NCBI RefSeq assembly: GCF_018603905.1
Contig: NZ_JAHFZZ010000012.1
Location: 186,001-250,000, forward strand
Reading direction: 5' to 3'
DNA length: 64,000 nt
From: Nonomuraea sp. NEAU-A123
GTDB taxonomy: Bacteria; Actinomycetota; Actinomycetes; Streptosporangiales; Streptosporangiaceae
Numbering within the stretch: the stretch's first letter is position 1; each line of letters begins with the position of its first letter. A program made the translations under genes and the position numbers. Below are positions 18,805 through 28,315 of this stretch, piece after piece. The notes beneath the pieces are model-generated. The model was not told the DNA's origin and made no database searches. It saw only the letters and a program-made list of their open reading frames with translations.

Positions 18805-18911
18805 TGCGCGTTCTTGACCCCGGCCGTGGTCGTTCGCAGGCCGGTGCTTGTGGAGCCCGGGGAGACCGCCGACCCGGCGCCGGAGGGGAGCCAGGTCGGC
18901 GGAGCCATGGG

Positions 18912-19790
18912 TTACTGGGCCTCGGCAGTAGGGACCGTGACTGTCGGCGTCGGTGTTCCTGACGTCGTGGCGGTCTCCGGCGGCGTTTCAGACGGTGCCG
19001 GGCAGGTGGGCACCGAGGCCACGGAGGGCTCGGTCGGTGTCACTGTGTCCGCCGGCGTCTGAACGAGGGTGTCCGTCGGGGTCGTGGTCGGGGTGGGTTC
19101 CGGGATTTCCGAGGTCGATGGGATCGCGGTGGGAGCCACCGGTGCTTCGGTACTTGGTTGGCAGGTGAAGGTGGCTGTGGCGGTGACCGTCGCCGCCGGG
19201 GCCGTTTCGGTGACCGTGACCGTGGCCGCCTGGGTGACCGTGATGGTTGCCGTGGCCGTTTGGGTCACCGTCGCGGTTGCCGTATCGGTCGCCGAATCGG
19301 CAGGGTCAGCGGTGTCGGTAATCGTGGCCGTGGCCGTCGCCGTCGGGGAGGCTGTCACGGTGCGGGTGGGCCAGGGCAGGACTTTGACCTTGATGCTGGG
19401 TTTGCCCTTGACCTTGTAGCTGCCTTTGCCGATCTTCTTGCTGCTCTGGCCGGCGCCGGTGGTCACGGGGAGGTCGGTGGTCGTCGTCTTGCACGACTTG
19501 GTCTTGCAGACCTTCTGCTTCACGCTGAACCGGGCCGCGCCGTCGTACTTGATGGATACATCCAGATACGAGACGCCCTTCTTCTTGACGACCTTCGTCT
19601 TCGCGGTGTACTTCCCGACTTTAGGAGTGGGAGTCGTCGTCGGGGTGGTGGCTGGTAACGCCACTTCGACGCGGAGAGGAGGGCCAGTTGAGTTGAGGGG
19701 ATCTGACGCTGACGTCTGGGTGATGGCGACGCCGCCGACTCCGGCCAAGGCCATGGTGCCGACCAGCGCACCCACGATGGTGAATCTCAT
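18912..19790 (-). CDS. Secreted Thr/Val/Ala-rich low-complexity protein
   Basis: 292 residues from ATG 19790 (MRFTIVGALVGTMALAGV), a clear signal peptide with likely cleavage after QTSA (about 28). A small central region (about 60-140) rich in Lys with four Cys in pairs (KVCKTKSCK) resembles a compact extracellular domain. The C-terminal half is a T-x repeat (TATATVTQTATATITVTQ and similar) followed by a Pro/Thr tail, typical of extracellular, possibly glycosylated stalks. There is no sortase LPxTG signal and no C-terminal membrane segment, so it is probably released or held non-covalently. Function unknown. Confidence 0.75.
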   Translation of the reverse strand: MRFTIVGALVGTMALAGVGGVAITQTSASDPLNSTGPPLRVEVALPATTPTTTPTPKVGKYTAKTKVVKKKGVSYLDVSIKYDGAARFSVKQKVCKTKSCKTTTTDLPVTTGAGQSSKKIGKGSYKVKGKPSIKVKVLPWPTRTVTASPTATATATITDTADPADSATDTATATVTQTATATITVTQAATVTVTETAPAATVTATATFTCQPSTEAPVAPTAIPSTSEIPEPTPTTTPTDTLVQTPADTVTPTEPSVASVPTCPAPSETPPETATTSGTPTPTVTVPTAEAQ

Positions 19791-19863
19791 AATCCTGCTC
19801 TTGGGGGAGATTTCAGGACGCGGATCATTATTCCGGCTTGTCAAGATTGGTCAAGGCTGACGC

Positions 19864-20295
19864 ATGAACAAGCGCTACCGGTTCCGGCGGGTGGTGAACT
19901 ACGTCAACCTCTCCACCCCGCTCGGTCTGCTGATCTCGGTCTTCGGCGGTGCCTCGAGGCAGCACGGGCCCAACGGCCTCGTCCTCGCGTTCGGCTACCG
20001 CTATCGCTTCCCCATCGCCGGGGCCTTCACCGTCGGGAACGTCGTGCTGACCAGTAGCGACTCGCTCGACGACCAGCTCATCCTGCACGAGGGCCGGCAC
20101 GCCACCCAGTGGGCCTGGTGCGCGGGCCTGCCGATGCTGCCGCTCTACCTGGTGGCCATGCTCGTCTCCGTACTGGTCTGCGGGCACCAGGCCTCGTACA
20201 ACGTCTTCGAGCGGCTGGCCGGGCTCGACGACGGCGGATACCCGCGCGCACCCCTGTGGTGGAGAAGGGGCGCAGGTCGCGATCGGTCCGGGTGA
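19864..20295 (+). CDS. Small protein with HEGRH metalloprotease-like motif
   Basis: 143 residues. A Lys/Arg-rich start is followed by a hydrophobic stretch (about 18-32), then LILHEGRHATQWAW around residue 78, an HExxH-like zinc-site pattern, then a hydrophobic helix LPLYLVAMLVS. It resembles small actinobacterial proteins annotated only as hypothetical or as having an HExRH zinc-site core. Activity is not shown: a third metal ligand cannot be picked with confidence. It is divergent from the Thr-rich secreted protein (73 bp) and 30 bp upstream of the metallo-hydrolase gene. Confidence 0.7.
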   Translation: MNKRYRFRRVVNYVNLSTPLGLLISVFGGASRQHGPNGLVLAFGYRYRFPIAGAFTVGNVVLTSSDSLDDQLILHEGRHATQWAWCAGLPMLPLYLVAMLVSVLVCGHQASYNVFERLAGLDDGGYPRAPLWWRRGAGRDRSG

Positions 20296-20325
20296 CTGAT
20301 CCGCTACTTAGGGCAGAGGGCGCGC

Positions 20326-21264
20326 ATGACGCAGACGATCGACGTTCCGCACTGGCCGGACAGTTTCAAAGACCGCCTCACCGCGCCCCTTCCCGAGTTT
20401 CGCGAGCTGCTGAGCGTCACCTGGCACGGCGCGTTCCGTCCGGACATCGGTGACGCCGACCAGATCCCGGTGCTGCGCAACGGCGGTCTCCCTCAGGCCG
20501 CCACCGGCGAGACCATGGTCACCTGGGTGGGACACTCCACCTTCGTTCTGCAGATCAACGGCATGACGATCCTGACCGATCCGGTGTGGTCGCGCAGGAT
20601 TCCCGGTGTGCGGCAGCGGCTGACGCCTCCGGGTGTCGCCTGGAGCGACCTGCCGAGGATCGACGCCGTGGTGATCAGCCACAACCACTACGACCACCTG
20701 GACGCGCCCACCATGCGCAAGCTGCCGAGGGACACGCCGATCCTCGTGCCCGCCCGGTTGAAGTCCTGGTTCGACCGGCGCGGCTTCACCCGGGTGACCG
20801 AGCTGGACTGGTGGGGGTCCACGTCGGTCGGGGACGTCACGTTCGACTTCGTGCCCGCCCACCACTGGAGCCGGCGGACGGTCTGGGACACCTGCAAGAC
20901 GCTCTGGGGCGGGTGGGTGATCGACGGTTCGGTCTACTTCGCGGGTGACACCGGCTATGGGGACCGGCTGGCGCAGATCGGGGAGCGGTTTGGCGGGTTA
21001 GATCTGGCGCTCATGCCGGTGGGGGCGTACGAGCCGCACTGGTTCATGAAGGCGGCGCACGTCAACCCGGAGGAGGCGGTGCGGGGCTGCCTGGACGTGG
21101 GGGCGCGACGGATGGCCACCATGCACTGGGGCACGTTCGTGCTGTCGGGGGAGCCGCTGCTCGCACCGATCGAGACCGCACGATCGGCCTGGCGGGCCCA
21201 GGGACTGCCCCGAGAGGGCCTGTGGGACCTGGCGATCGGAGAGTCGCGCTCTTTCCTGCCCTGA
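20326..21264 (+). CDS. Metallo-beta-lactamase-fold hydrolase (NAPE-PLD/UlaG type)
   Basis: 312 residues, ATG preceded by GAGGG. The signature ISHNHYDHLDAPTM (H-x-H-x-D-H) gives most ligands of the binuclear metal site; further ligands lie in AHHWSRR, YFAGDTGYG and the C-terminal MHWGTF. WVGHSTFVLQINGMTILTDPVW is the typical start of the subfamily that includes N-acyl-phosphatidylethanolamine phospholipase D and many bacterial relatives of unknown substrate. No signal peptide, hence cytoplasmic. Confidence 0.9.
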   Translation: MTQTIDVPHWPDSFKDRLTAPLPEFRELLSVTWHGAFRPDIGDADQIPVLRNGGLPQAATGETMVTWVGHSTFVLQINGMTILTDPVWSRRIPGVRQRLTPPGVAWSDLPRIDAVVISHNHYDHLDAPTMRKLPRDTPILVPARLKSWFDRRGFTRVTELDWWGSTSVGDVTFDFVPAHHWSRRTVWDTCKTLWGGWVIDGSVYFAGDTGYGDRLAQIGERFGGLDLALMPVGAYEPHWFMKAAHVNPEEAVRGCLDVGARRMATMHWGTFVLSGEPLLAPIETARSAWRAQGLPREGLWDLAIGESRSFLP

Positions 21265-21284
21265 TATTTGGGGGTGCTGTGGGT

Positions 21285-22214
21285 CTACGGGTGCGCCTGC
21301 GAGCCCGTGAGGCCGTGGGGGCGTGCCGCTGCGTCCGGAGGTCTGTGCCGCTGGGTGCGGGGGAGGAGGGTGCCCAGGGTCAGGGCGCCGATGGCCAGGC
21401 CCGAGATCGCGCCCGCGCAGAGCACCGAGGCGGTGGACGGGCTGACGATGGTGATGCCGAAGAGGGCCAGGCCCGAGACGATCGCGGAGACGGTGATGTA
21501 TATCCAGATCGCCAGCCGTACGACACGCAGGCGGGTCTGTTCGGATGGTTGGGTGCGGGAGAGGAGCCAGGCCAGGGCGGGCAGGAGCAGCACACCGTGC
21601 ATGAGGATGGCGTGGGCGGGCTTGAGCGAGCCGGCGACCGTGTAGGCGAGCTGCTGGGAGCCGGTGATGACCTCGACCACCCCACGGGCGATCATGATGC
21701 CCCCGAAGGCCATCGCGGCCAGGAACGTACCGAACCCGGCCTGGACGGCCAGCCGCATGCTGGGCGGCCGAGCTGGGGTTGGCTCGGGACTCCGGCTGGT
21801 CGGCACGGTGGGGTCGCGGCGGAAGGCGGAGAGGGTCATGAAGACCGCTACGGCGATCAGGGCGAAGCCGCCGGCGGCCAGTGTCCTGGCGATGAGTGAG
21901 TCCACGTCGGTGGACATGTTGAAGTGCGAGGGCACGCCGCGCCAAGCCTGCACGGTGATGAGCGCGACCTCCACGACCGACGCCACGGCGAAGACGCCCA
22001 GCAGCACGTCGCGACCGCGTAGCCGGACGAACTGCGACACCCAGGTGAGCGAGAGCACGCTCAGCCCGAACGAGACCCCGAACGTGAACGGCTTGCGCCA
22101 CGACACAGGGCCGTCCCACGGGCCGCCGTCGACCACGAACACGCCCAGATGGACGAGCCCGGAGACGACCAGGAGCAGCCCGATCAAGTACCAGAGGCGA
22201 GTCATGTCCGCCAT
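21285..22214 (-). CDS. Integral membrane protein of unknown function
   Basis: 309 residues from ATG 22214. About eight hydrophobic segments (roughly 6-28, 44-62, 70-90, 110-130, 155-180, 195-220, 232-255, 262-283) with short loops; GPWDGPVSWRKPFTFG near the start is a conserved loop I associate with a family of uncharacterised actinobacterial membrane proteins. The tail after residue 285 is hydrophilic, Arg/Pro-rich. Nothing indicates a transport substrate. It converges with the metallo-hydrolase gene (20 bp). Confidence 0.8.
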   Translation of the reverse strand: MADMTRLWYLIGLLLVVSGLVHLGVFVVDGGPWDGPVSWRKPFTFGVSFGLSVLSLTWVSQFVRLRGRDVLLGVFAVASVVEVALITVQAWRGVPSHFNMSTDVDSLIARTLAAGGFALIAVAVFMTLSAFRRDPTVPTSRSPEPTPARPPSMRLAVQAGFGTFLAAMAFGGIMIARGVVEVITGSQQLAYTVAGSLKPAHAILMHGVLLLPALAWLLSRTQPSEQTRLRVVRLAIWIYITVSAIVSGLALFGITIVSPSTASVLCAGAISGLAIGALTLGTLLPRTQRHRPPDAAARPHGLTGSQAHP

Positions 22215-22290
22215 GCTGACGGGGAAAGGGGACGTCCGCGTCAGCCCAGGGTCTTGAATCCAAGTACGGCCGTGGTCGTAGACAAAAAGG

Positions 22291-24825
22291 TCAGGGGGTG
22301 AGGCGCAGGGTGTGGACGGCGGCCTTCTGGACGGACGACGGCTTCGAGTACATCGGCAGCAGCTCCCCCTTCGCCCACAGCGGCGCCTGGTCCCAGTAGT
22401 TGTCGTGGAACGCGTGCCCCGAAGCCCCCGTCAGGTTGATCCACCCTGACTTGTCCAGATCCCCCAGATCGACGACCATCCGCATGGACGGCACCGACGT
22501 GACCGTGTAGTCGCGCTGCGCGTTCCAACCGGTGGCGTTCGGCGCGTCCTTGCTGCCCGGCACCTCGAACGGCCCCCGGTTGAACAGGGCCTCGATGGGC
22601 GCGATGCCCGACGTGCCGAGCGAGCCGTTGGTGAGCGTCAGTTGGTGCAGATCGCCCCAGCGCCAGGCCGTCAGGTCGGTGCCGAGCCGGTCGGCCACCT
22701 CCTGGTACGCCGCGGCCAGCGCCTGCTGGATGATGTCGTCGCGGGTCTCGGTACGGCCCTTGGTGGTGGTGTCGTCCCAGAACGGGTCGTCGGGGGCGTC
22801 AAGCAGGCGCTTGACCACCTCGTACCAACGGTCGCCGCCGTTCGGCCGGGCCCCGGCGGGCAGGTCGTCGTCGAACGTCAGCTTGAGCAGGTGCCGCCAG
22901 ACCGCGTTGAAGTACGCCGCGGGAGTCGAGTTGGCGCCCTGCGAGCCGTCCCAGTCCTGCAACAGCTTCCTGGCCTGTACGGCGGGCCCGGCCAGAGGCA
23001 CCCGCATCAGCGCCGGGACCACGTCCTTGGCCAGGCCGTTGTAGGTGTCCTGCTGGATCTTGGACATGGTCGCGGCGTCGACCTTGCCCTTCGCGATCTC
23101 CTGTTCGATCCGGTCGATGATGCGCTGGGAACGGTAGCCGTACGCCCAGTCCTTGGTCAGGAGCGGCCGGTAGCGCTTGGGGTCGATGACGGCGTTGTTC
23201 GCCGTCACGATGTAGCCGTCGGCGGGGTCCTCCACGGAGGGCAACTGGTCGTAGGGGATGGGGGCGGTGCGCCAGTCGTACTCGCCCGTCCAGCCGGGCA
23301 CCGGCCACGTGCCGTCGCCCTTCTCGCGTACGGGGATCCGGCCGGGCGCCTGGTAGCCGATGTGGCCCTCGGTGTCGGCGTACACCAGGTTCTGCGCGGG
23401 CACGTCGAAGAGCGAGGCCGCGGCGCGGAACTCCGGCCAGTCGGTGGCCGCGTTCATCGCGAAGATCGCGTCGACGGTGGTGCCGGGGGTCAGGGCGGTC
23501 CACTGGAGGGCCACCGCGTTGGCGCCGTCGCTCGGTTTGACGTCGCCTATCACCTCGTTGATCAGCGGGCCGTGCCGGGTGCTCCTGACGTTCAGGGTGA
23601 CCGTGCCGCTCCCGGCCACCTTGATCTTTTCCTGCCGGGTCTCCAGCTTCACCGACTCGCCCTTGTACAGGTACGTGTCGCCTTCCACCCGCTCCAGGAA
23701 CAGGTCGGCCACGTCGGGCCCCAGGTTGGTGAAGCCCCAGGCGATCTTGTTCGTATGGCCGATGATCACGCCGGGCAGGCCGGAGAAGCTGAACCCGGTC
23801 ACGTCATAGGAGCAGGCTTCGGTGATCTTCCGGCAGTGCAGCCCGACCTGGTACCAGACGGACGGCATCTGCGCCGACAGGTGCGGGTCGTTCGCCAGCA
23901 GCGGCTTGCCGCCGGCCGTGTGCTCACCCGAGACCACCCACGAGTTCGACCCGATGCCCTCGCGGTCCTCGGCGCCCATCGTGCTGGGCACCGCGTCGAG
24001 CGTCTTCGCGGCCTGGGCGAGCGCTCCGGTGGTGCCCTGGCCGCGGGTCGTGGTGCCGCGTGCGCCCAGCCGGGCGCGTTCGTCGAAGCGGTCGTCGGCG
24101 ATCGTGCCCCGTGTGACGATCGGCGCGTGGCTGTCGTACGGGTACTCCGGGTACAGCTGCTCGACCCGCTCGCGGGGCAGTTTGGTGAGCGCCAGGGCGC
24201 GGTCGATCTCGTCTTCCATGTTGGAACGCAGGTCCCACGCCATGGCCTTGAGCCAGGCCACCGAGTCGAGTGCGGTCCACGGCTCGGGCCGGTAGGCGCC
24301 GTTCTGCACCTTGAGCACCGAGTATTCGAGGCTCCGGTCGGAGGCGTTGGGGTTGGCCTGGAGCCAGGCGTTCACGCCCTTGGCGTACGAGTCGAGGTAG
24401 CGGCGCGTACGGTCGCTCAGCTCGGGCAGCTCCTGCTCGGCCACCTTGCGCCAGCCCATGGTCCTGATGGCCTTGTCGTTGTCGAGCGTCGCCTTGCCGA
24501 ACAGCTCCGACAGCCGCCCGGAGGTCACATGCCGCCGGAAGTCCATCTCCCAGAACCGGTCCTGCGCGTGAACGAACCCCTGCGCCATGAACAGGTCCTC
24601 GGAGCTGTCAGCGTAGATCTGCGCGATTCCCGCTTTATCACGATAAATCTCCACATTCCCGGCTAAACCGGGCAGGCGGACCGTTCCGTCCACCTGGGGA
24701 AACGACCGCCGGACGGTGTAGACGAGCACACCGGCGAGCACCAGCGCGAGCACGAGGACCACGGTCAATATCCGAGCCACCCACCGAAACGGCCAGGGCA
24801 ACCAGGCATAGGGCCGCAACCTCAC
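22291..24825 (-). CDS. Penicillin acylase-family (S45, Ntn-hydrolase) protein, membrane-anchored
   Basis: 844 residues, GTG start behind a strong GGAGG. One N-terminal membrane helix (about 17-37) follows a short positively charged tail, so the enzyme probably faces outside and is anchored. Segment GVVIYRDKxGI-like (VEIYRDKAGIAQIYADS) opens the alpha chain; the nucleophile is expected to be S293 in IGSNSWVVSGEHT, which becomes the new N-terminus of the beta chain after autocleavage. Family members hydrolyse amides such as penicillins, acyl-homoserine lactones or lipopeptides; the substrate here is unknown. It lies 173 bp downstream of the cysteinyl-tRNA synthetase gene on the same strand. Confidence 0.93.
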   Translation of the reverse strand: MRLRPYAWLPWPFRWVARILTVVLVLALVLAGVLVYTVRRSFPQVDGTVRLPGLAGNVEIYRDKAGIAQIYADSSEDLFMAQGFVHAQDRFWEMDFRRHVTSGRLSELFGKATLDNDKAIRTMGWRKVAEQELPELSDRTRRYLDSYAKGVNAWLQANPNASDRSLEYSVLKVQNGAYRPEPWTALDSVAWLKAMAWDLRSNMEDEIDRALALTKLPRERVEQLYPEYPYDSHAPIVTRGTIADDRFDERARLGARGTTTRGQGTTGALAQAAKTLDAVPSTMGAEDREGIGSNSWVVSGEHTAGGKPLLANDPHLSAQMPSVWYQVGLHCRKITEACSYDVTGFSFSGLPGVIIGHTNKIAWGFTNLGPDVADLFLERVEGDTYLYKGESVKLETRQEKIKVAGSGTVTLNVRSTRHGPLINEVIGDVKPSDGANAVALQWTALTPGTTVDAIFAMNAATDWPEFRAAASLFDVPAQNLVYADTEGHIGYQAPGRIPVREKGDGTWPVPGWTGEYDWRTAPIPYDQLPSVEDPADGYIVTANNAVIDPKRYRPLLTKDWAYGYRSQRIIDRIEQEIAKGKVDAATMSKIQQDTYNGLAKDVVPALMRVPLAGPAVQARKLLQDWDGSQGANSTPAAYFNAVWRHLLKLTFDDDLPAGARPNGGDRWYEVVKRLLDAPDDPFWDDTTTKGRTETRDDIIQQALAAAYQEVADRLGTDLTAWRWGDLHQLTLTNGSLGTSGIAPIEALFNRGPFEVPGSKDAPNATGWNAQRDYTVTSVPSMRMVVDLGDLDKSGWINLTGASGHAFHDNYWDQAPLWAKGELLPMYSKPSSVQKAAVHTLRLTP

Positions 24826-24998
24826 AAATACCTCCTTCTCTCGCGCAGCCCCTCAAGTCTGACAGCCCACGATCACTACTCCCGCCCCACGAACCCCACC
24901 GGAAACCCCGCCGCACACGGCATTCCAGCACGCCAGGAGGCGGCCGACCGACCGGGAAAGAAAGATCACCTGTGTCGTGAAAAGCCCGGAGAAAGCGA

Positions 24999-26357
24999 CT
25001 ACCCCCACACCTGACCGGAAGGGGAGTCGGACACCCGGACCCCCATGGCGGCGAGCGACTCGCGCAGCCGATCCGACGCCGCCCAGTCCCCGGCCTCCCG
25101 AGCCCGCGCCCGTTCGGACAGCAGCTCCGCCGCCCCCGGCGGCAGCGCCGTCCCCCGAGACCGCCCGATCTCGATGGCCAGATCCAGCCCCAGCACCTGA
25201 TCCAGATGCAGGAACGACTCGAACTTCGCCCCCGGTGCCACCGACTCGTCCCGCTCCAGCTCGCGCAGCACCCGCAGCGCGGCCGGCGTGTCGAGGTCGT
25301 CGTCGAAGGCCGACTCCACCCGCCGTACGTGGTCGGCCGCCATCGGCGCGCTGGGCGACTCCGACCACTCCGCCACCCGGGCCCGCCACCGCCGTAGGGT
25401 CCGGTCGGCGGCGTGCAGGGTGTCCCAGGTGAGGTTGAGCTGCTGCCGGTAGCGATGTTCAAGGAACGCCAGCCGCACGGCCAGCGGATCCAGGCCCGCC
25501 TCGGTCACGTCCGACAGCAGGACCGCGTTCCCGGTGGACTTGGCCATCTTCCGCCCGTCGAACAGCAGGTGCTCCCCATGCACCCAGTGACGCACCACCT
25601 CGTGGCCGGCCGCCGAGTCGGACTGGGCGCGTTCGTCCTCGTGGTGGGGGAAGCGCAGGTCGATGCCGGCGGTGTGGAGGTCGATGCGGTCGCCGAGGTA
25701 ATGCAGCGACATGGCCGAGCACTCGATGTGCCAGCCGGGGAAGCCGCGGCCCCAGGGGGCGTCCCAGGACAGTTCGCCGTCGGAGGGCTTCCACAGGGCC
25801 CAGTCGGCGTGGAAGTGCTTGCGGGGGTCGGTGGTGTCGGGGCGGAGGGCATCGAGCCGGTTGCCGGAGATCTCGCCGTACGTCGGGAAGGAGGTGGCGT
25901 CGAAGTAGACCGCCCCGTCCGGCAGCGCGTACGCGTGTCCCCGCTCGATCAGCTTGGCGATCAGCTCGATCATCAGCTCGATCGACTCGCTCGCGCGGGG
26001 CATGTGCTCCGGCGGGCGCAGGTTCAGGGCGGCGGTGTCCTGCTTGAAGGCGTCCTCGTAATAGCGGGCCAGGTCTCGCGCCGAGCGTCCCTCGGCCCGC
26101 GCCCGCATGAGCACCTTGTCCTCGCCGGCCTCCGAGTCGTCGGCCAGGTGGCCCACGTCGGTGATGTTCTGGCAGACCACCATGCGGACCCGCTGCCGCT
26201 CCAGCACCCGCCGGATCAGGTCGGACAGTAGCTGAGAGCGCAGGTTGCCGACGTGCGCGTGGCGATAGACCGTCGGCCCGCAGGTGTACATGCGCATCGC
26301 GCGGGCGGGGGCGATCTGCTCGACCTGCCTGGCGCGCGTGTCGTAGATCCGCAACAT
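24999..26357 (-). CDS. cysS: Cysteine--tRNA ligase (class Ia)
   Basis: 452 residues. MYTCGPTVYRHAHVGN carries the first zinc Cys and the HIGH-like motif; further zinc ligands are in GWHIECSAM and FPHHEDE; the second catalytic loop is KMAKS in place of KMSKS. These and SGNRLDAL, GEHLLFDGRKM fit CysRS. The mycothiol ligase MshC, a relative, has a different HIGH region (ITPYDATHLGHA) and a GGDPDRPGK insert, both absent, so MshC is unlikely. Whether this is the only cysS or a second copy cannot be decided from the window. The KMAKS change is conservative. Confidence 0.88.
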   Translation of the reverse strand: MLRIYDTRARQVEQIAPARAMRMYTCGPTVYRHAHVGNLRSQLLSDLIRRVLERQRVRMVVCQNITDVGHLADDSEAGEDKVLMRARAEGRSARDLARYYEDAFKQDTAALNLRPPEHMPRASESIELMIELIAKLIERGHAYALPDGAVYFDATSFPTYGEISGNRLDALRPDTTDPRKHFHADWALWKPSDGELSWDAPWGRGFPGWHIECSAMSLHYLGDRIDLHTAGIDLRFPHHEDERAQSDSAAGHEVVRHWVHGEHLLFDGRKMAKSTGNAVLLSDVTEAGLDPLAVRLAFLEHRYRQQLNLTWDTLHAADRTLRRWRARVAEWSESPSAPMAADHVRRVESAFDDDLDTPAALRVLRELERDESVAPGAKFESFLHLDQVLGLDLAIEIGRSRGTALPPGAAELLSERARAREAGDWAASDRLRESLAAMGVRVSDSPSGQVWG

Positions 26358-26419
26358 CCCCCGAGCCTAGCCCCCGGACTCCGGGAAGCCCGAAAGCGGC
26401 GAAGAGCCCAAGGGAACGG

Positions 26420-28267
26420 TCAGCCGCCCAGGAAGCCGATGATGTCCCGGTCGCCGCGCTCCCGCAGCCGCGCCAGCACCTCTTCGCGGATCGCCGTGTC
26501 CGGCAGCCCGATGCGCGCCCCGATCAGCCGCAGCCCCTCGATCTCCGAGGTGACCGGAGCGGTGTAGCCGATCAGGTAGAGCGCCCGGTTCAGCGGCGGC
26601 ATCCCCGGCGCGGCCGCGGGGAGGTAGCGGGTCAGCAGCTCGCCCCCGTCGGACACGGTGAGGAAGACGTGGTCGCCCTCCCCGGCCTTGAAGTCCGCCA
26701 GCACGTTCCTGATCGACCCCATCGTCGGCTGGTTGTGCCAGCTGACCACCACGTCTCCGGACGGCGTCGAGGCCGTGAGCTGCCCGCCGGGCGCCATCCC
26801 CAGGTACGCCGCGAAGCCCGTCGGCAGCGGCGACCCCGACCCGCGCAGGTGCTCGGCGTTGACGTCGACGCGGTGCCACCACCGGCCGTCGCGGCTGCGG
26901 AAGCTGCGCCGGGTCTCCGACACGTCCTTGCGCGGCTGGTACGGCTCGGCCTCCCCGGTCGGCGAGGTGCCCGCCACCCGGATCCAGCCCCGCTGTGTCC
27001 GCTCGAACCCGGGACCGCCCGAGTAGGCGCGGACCGAGCTCTCACTGACGTCGTAGCGGGAGGTGAGGCTCGAGACGATCGTGCTGACCGACGCCTCGCC
27101 GCCGGCCCGTTCGATCTCCCTGGCGATCATCTCCCTGATCCCCAGGTACTCGTCGCCGCCCCATCGGGTCAGCCCGTACTTGTTCCGGTCCACGCGGCGG
27201 AACCGCTCGTCGGCGGTGAGCTGGTTGCGGATGCCGACCAGGCTGTAGTCCTCGCCGATGCGCTCCTGGATCTCCTCCGGCGTCAACGGCCGCTCGGCCA
27301 CCGCCAGGACCGCCTCCGCCTTCTCGTTGATGCTGCGCGGCCACGGCACCACGTACTGGTCCAGCACGCGTAGCTGCGGCACGGCCAGGATCCACCGCTC
27401 GGCCACGTCCTCGCGGATGCCAAGCTGCGTGACCATGCCGACGGCCTCGGCGAGCGGCCGCGGCCCGTCGGTGAACAACTGGCGCGTCTTCTCCCTCAGC
27501 TCATCCGCGCCGCCCGCGATCAGCCAACCGTCGGCCTGCTCGTACCCGGTCAGCAGCGTGCGCACGAACCGCCAGGCGGGGATGCCCAGCGTGCGCAGCT
27601 CGCCGCGGTGCCACGGCACCGCCGCGGCCAGATCGTCGGCGGGTACGGCCGAGCCCAGCCGGCCGCGCAGCCAGGTGACGTGCGCGACGAGCGCGACCGC
27701 CTCCGGACCGCCCAGCCAGGCTTCCACATGGTCGCGCAGATCGCGCTCGATCTGCCTGATCCGCTCCCGGGTCACCGAGAAGCGCTGCGCAAGCTCGTCG
27801 AGCGTGGCCCGCTGCGAGGCGTACAGCCGGTCGCGGGCGATCGCCCGCTGCCGCTCGTCCAACGCCGCGAACAGGCCGTCGATCAATTCGGGCAGTGGCT
27901 TGTCCGGCCGCGCGACGGGCGCGGGGAGCGTCTCAGAGGGAGGTTCGAGCAGCCGCTCGAACACCCCGCTGAACAGCTTCTGCACCACGTCCTTGCCGAG
28001 CATCTCCGGCGTCCGCTCGGCCTCGGCCGGGTCGGAGAAGCGCAGCAGCGGCAGGATGTCGCCGACCAGCAGGTGACCCCAGCAGGTCACGGCGAGATCG
28101 GCGAGATGGCCCGCCACGGTCTGCGTGGTGATCACGGCGCATGCGCGGTCAAGAGGGATCGCCTGCCACCACGCCTCGGGCAGCTGGGACTCCTCCAAGA
28201 TCGGCGCGATCTGCACAGGAGAAGTCCAGCGCAGCGGTGGCGCTAGGTCGCTCAGGCTGAGGTTCAT
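26420..28267 (-). CDS. Sigma-70 region 4-like HTH protein, paralogue B of the helicase unit
   Basis: 615 residues. N-terminus MNLSLSDLAPPLRWTS matches the paralogue at 30140-32206. Residues about 128-180 form a region 4 helix-turn-helix (LDELAQRFSVTRERIRQIERD). The middle (about 200-430) has winged-helix-like segments (RPLTPEEIQERIG, EASVSTIVSSLTSRYDVS). The C-terminal domain (about 442-615) begins PYQPRKDVSETRRSFRSRDG and is shared with the paralogue, including LPTGFAAYLGM and the terminal LRERGDRDI. No region 2, so it is not a sigma factor able to melt promoters; DNA binding is likely. It is last of three co-directional genes, 48 bp after the helicase stop. I know no assigned function. Confidence 0.85.
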   Translation of the reverse strand: MNLSLSDLAPPLRWTSPVQIAPILEESQLPEAWWQAIPLDRACAVITTQTVAGHLADLAVTCWGHLLVGDILPLLRFSDPAEAERTPEMLGKDVVQKLFSGVFERLLEPPSETLPAPVARPDKPLPELIDGLFAALDERQRAIARDRLYASQRATLDELAQRFSVTRERIRQIERDLRDHVEAWLGGPEAVALVAHVTWLRGRLGSAVPADDLAAAVPWHRGELRTLGIPAWRFVRTLLTGYEQADGWLIAGGADELREKTRQLFTDGPRPLAEAVGMVTQLGIREDVAERWILAVPQLRVLDQYVVPWPRSINEKAEAVLAVAERPLTPEEIQERIGEDYSLVGIRNQLTADERFRRVDRNKYGLTRWGGDEYLGIREMIAREIERAGGEASVSTIVSSLTSRYDVSESSVRAYSGGPGFERTQRGWIRVAGTSPTGEAEPYQPRKDVSETRRSFRSRDGRWWHRVDVNAEHLRGSGSPLPTGFAAYLGMAPGGQLTASTPSGDVVVSWHNQPTMGSIRNVLADFKAGEGDHVFLTVSDGGELLTRYLPAAAPGMPPLNRALYLIGYTAPVTSEIEGLRLIGARIGLPDTAIREEVLARLRERGDRDIIGFLGG

Positions 28268-28315
28268 TGGGGTCCAACCGGCAAAGGGAAGATATCCGCA
28301 GTTCAGACTATGTGA

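Noticed and set aside
22642..24666. 674-codon plus-strand frame
   Set aside because: Antisense to the penicillin-acylase-like gene and with composition of a shadow frame.
24999..26357. Mycothiol ligase MshC
   Set aside because: HIGH-region and KMSKS-region contexts and HHEDERAQS fit CysRS; MshC-specific segments are missing.
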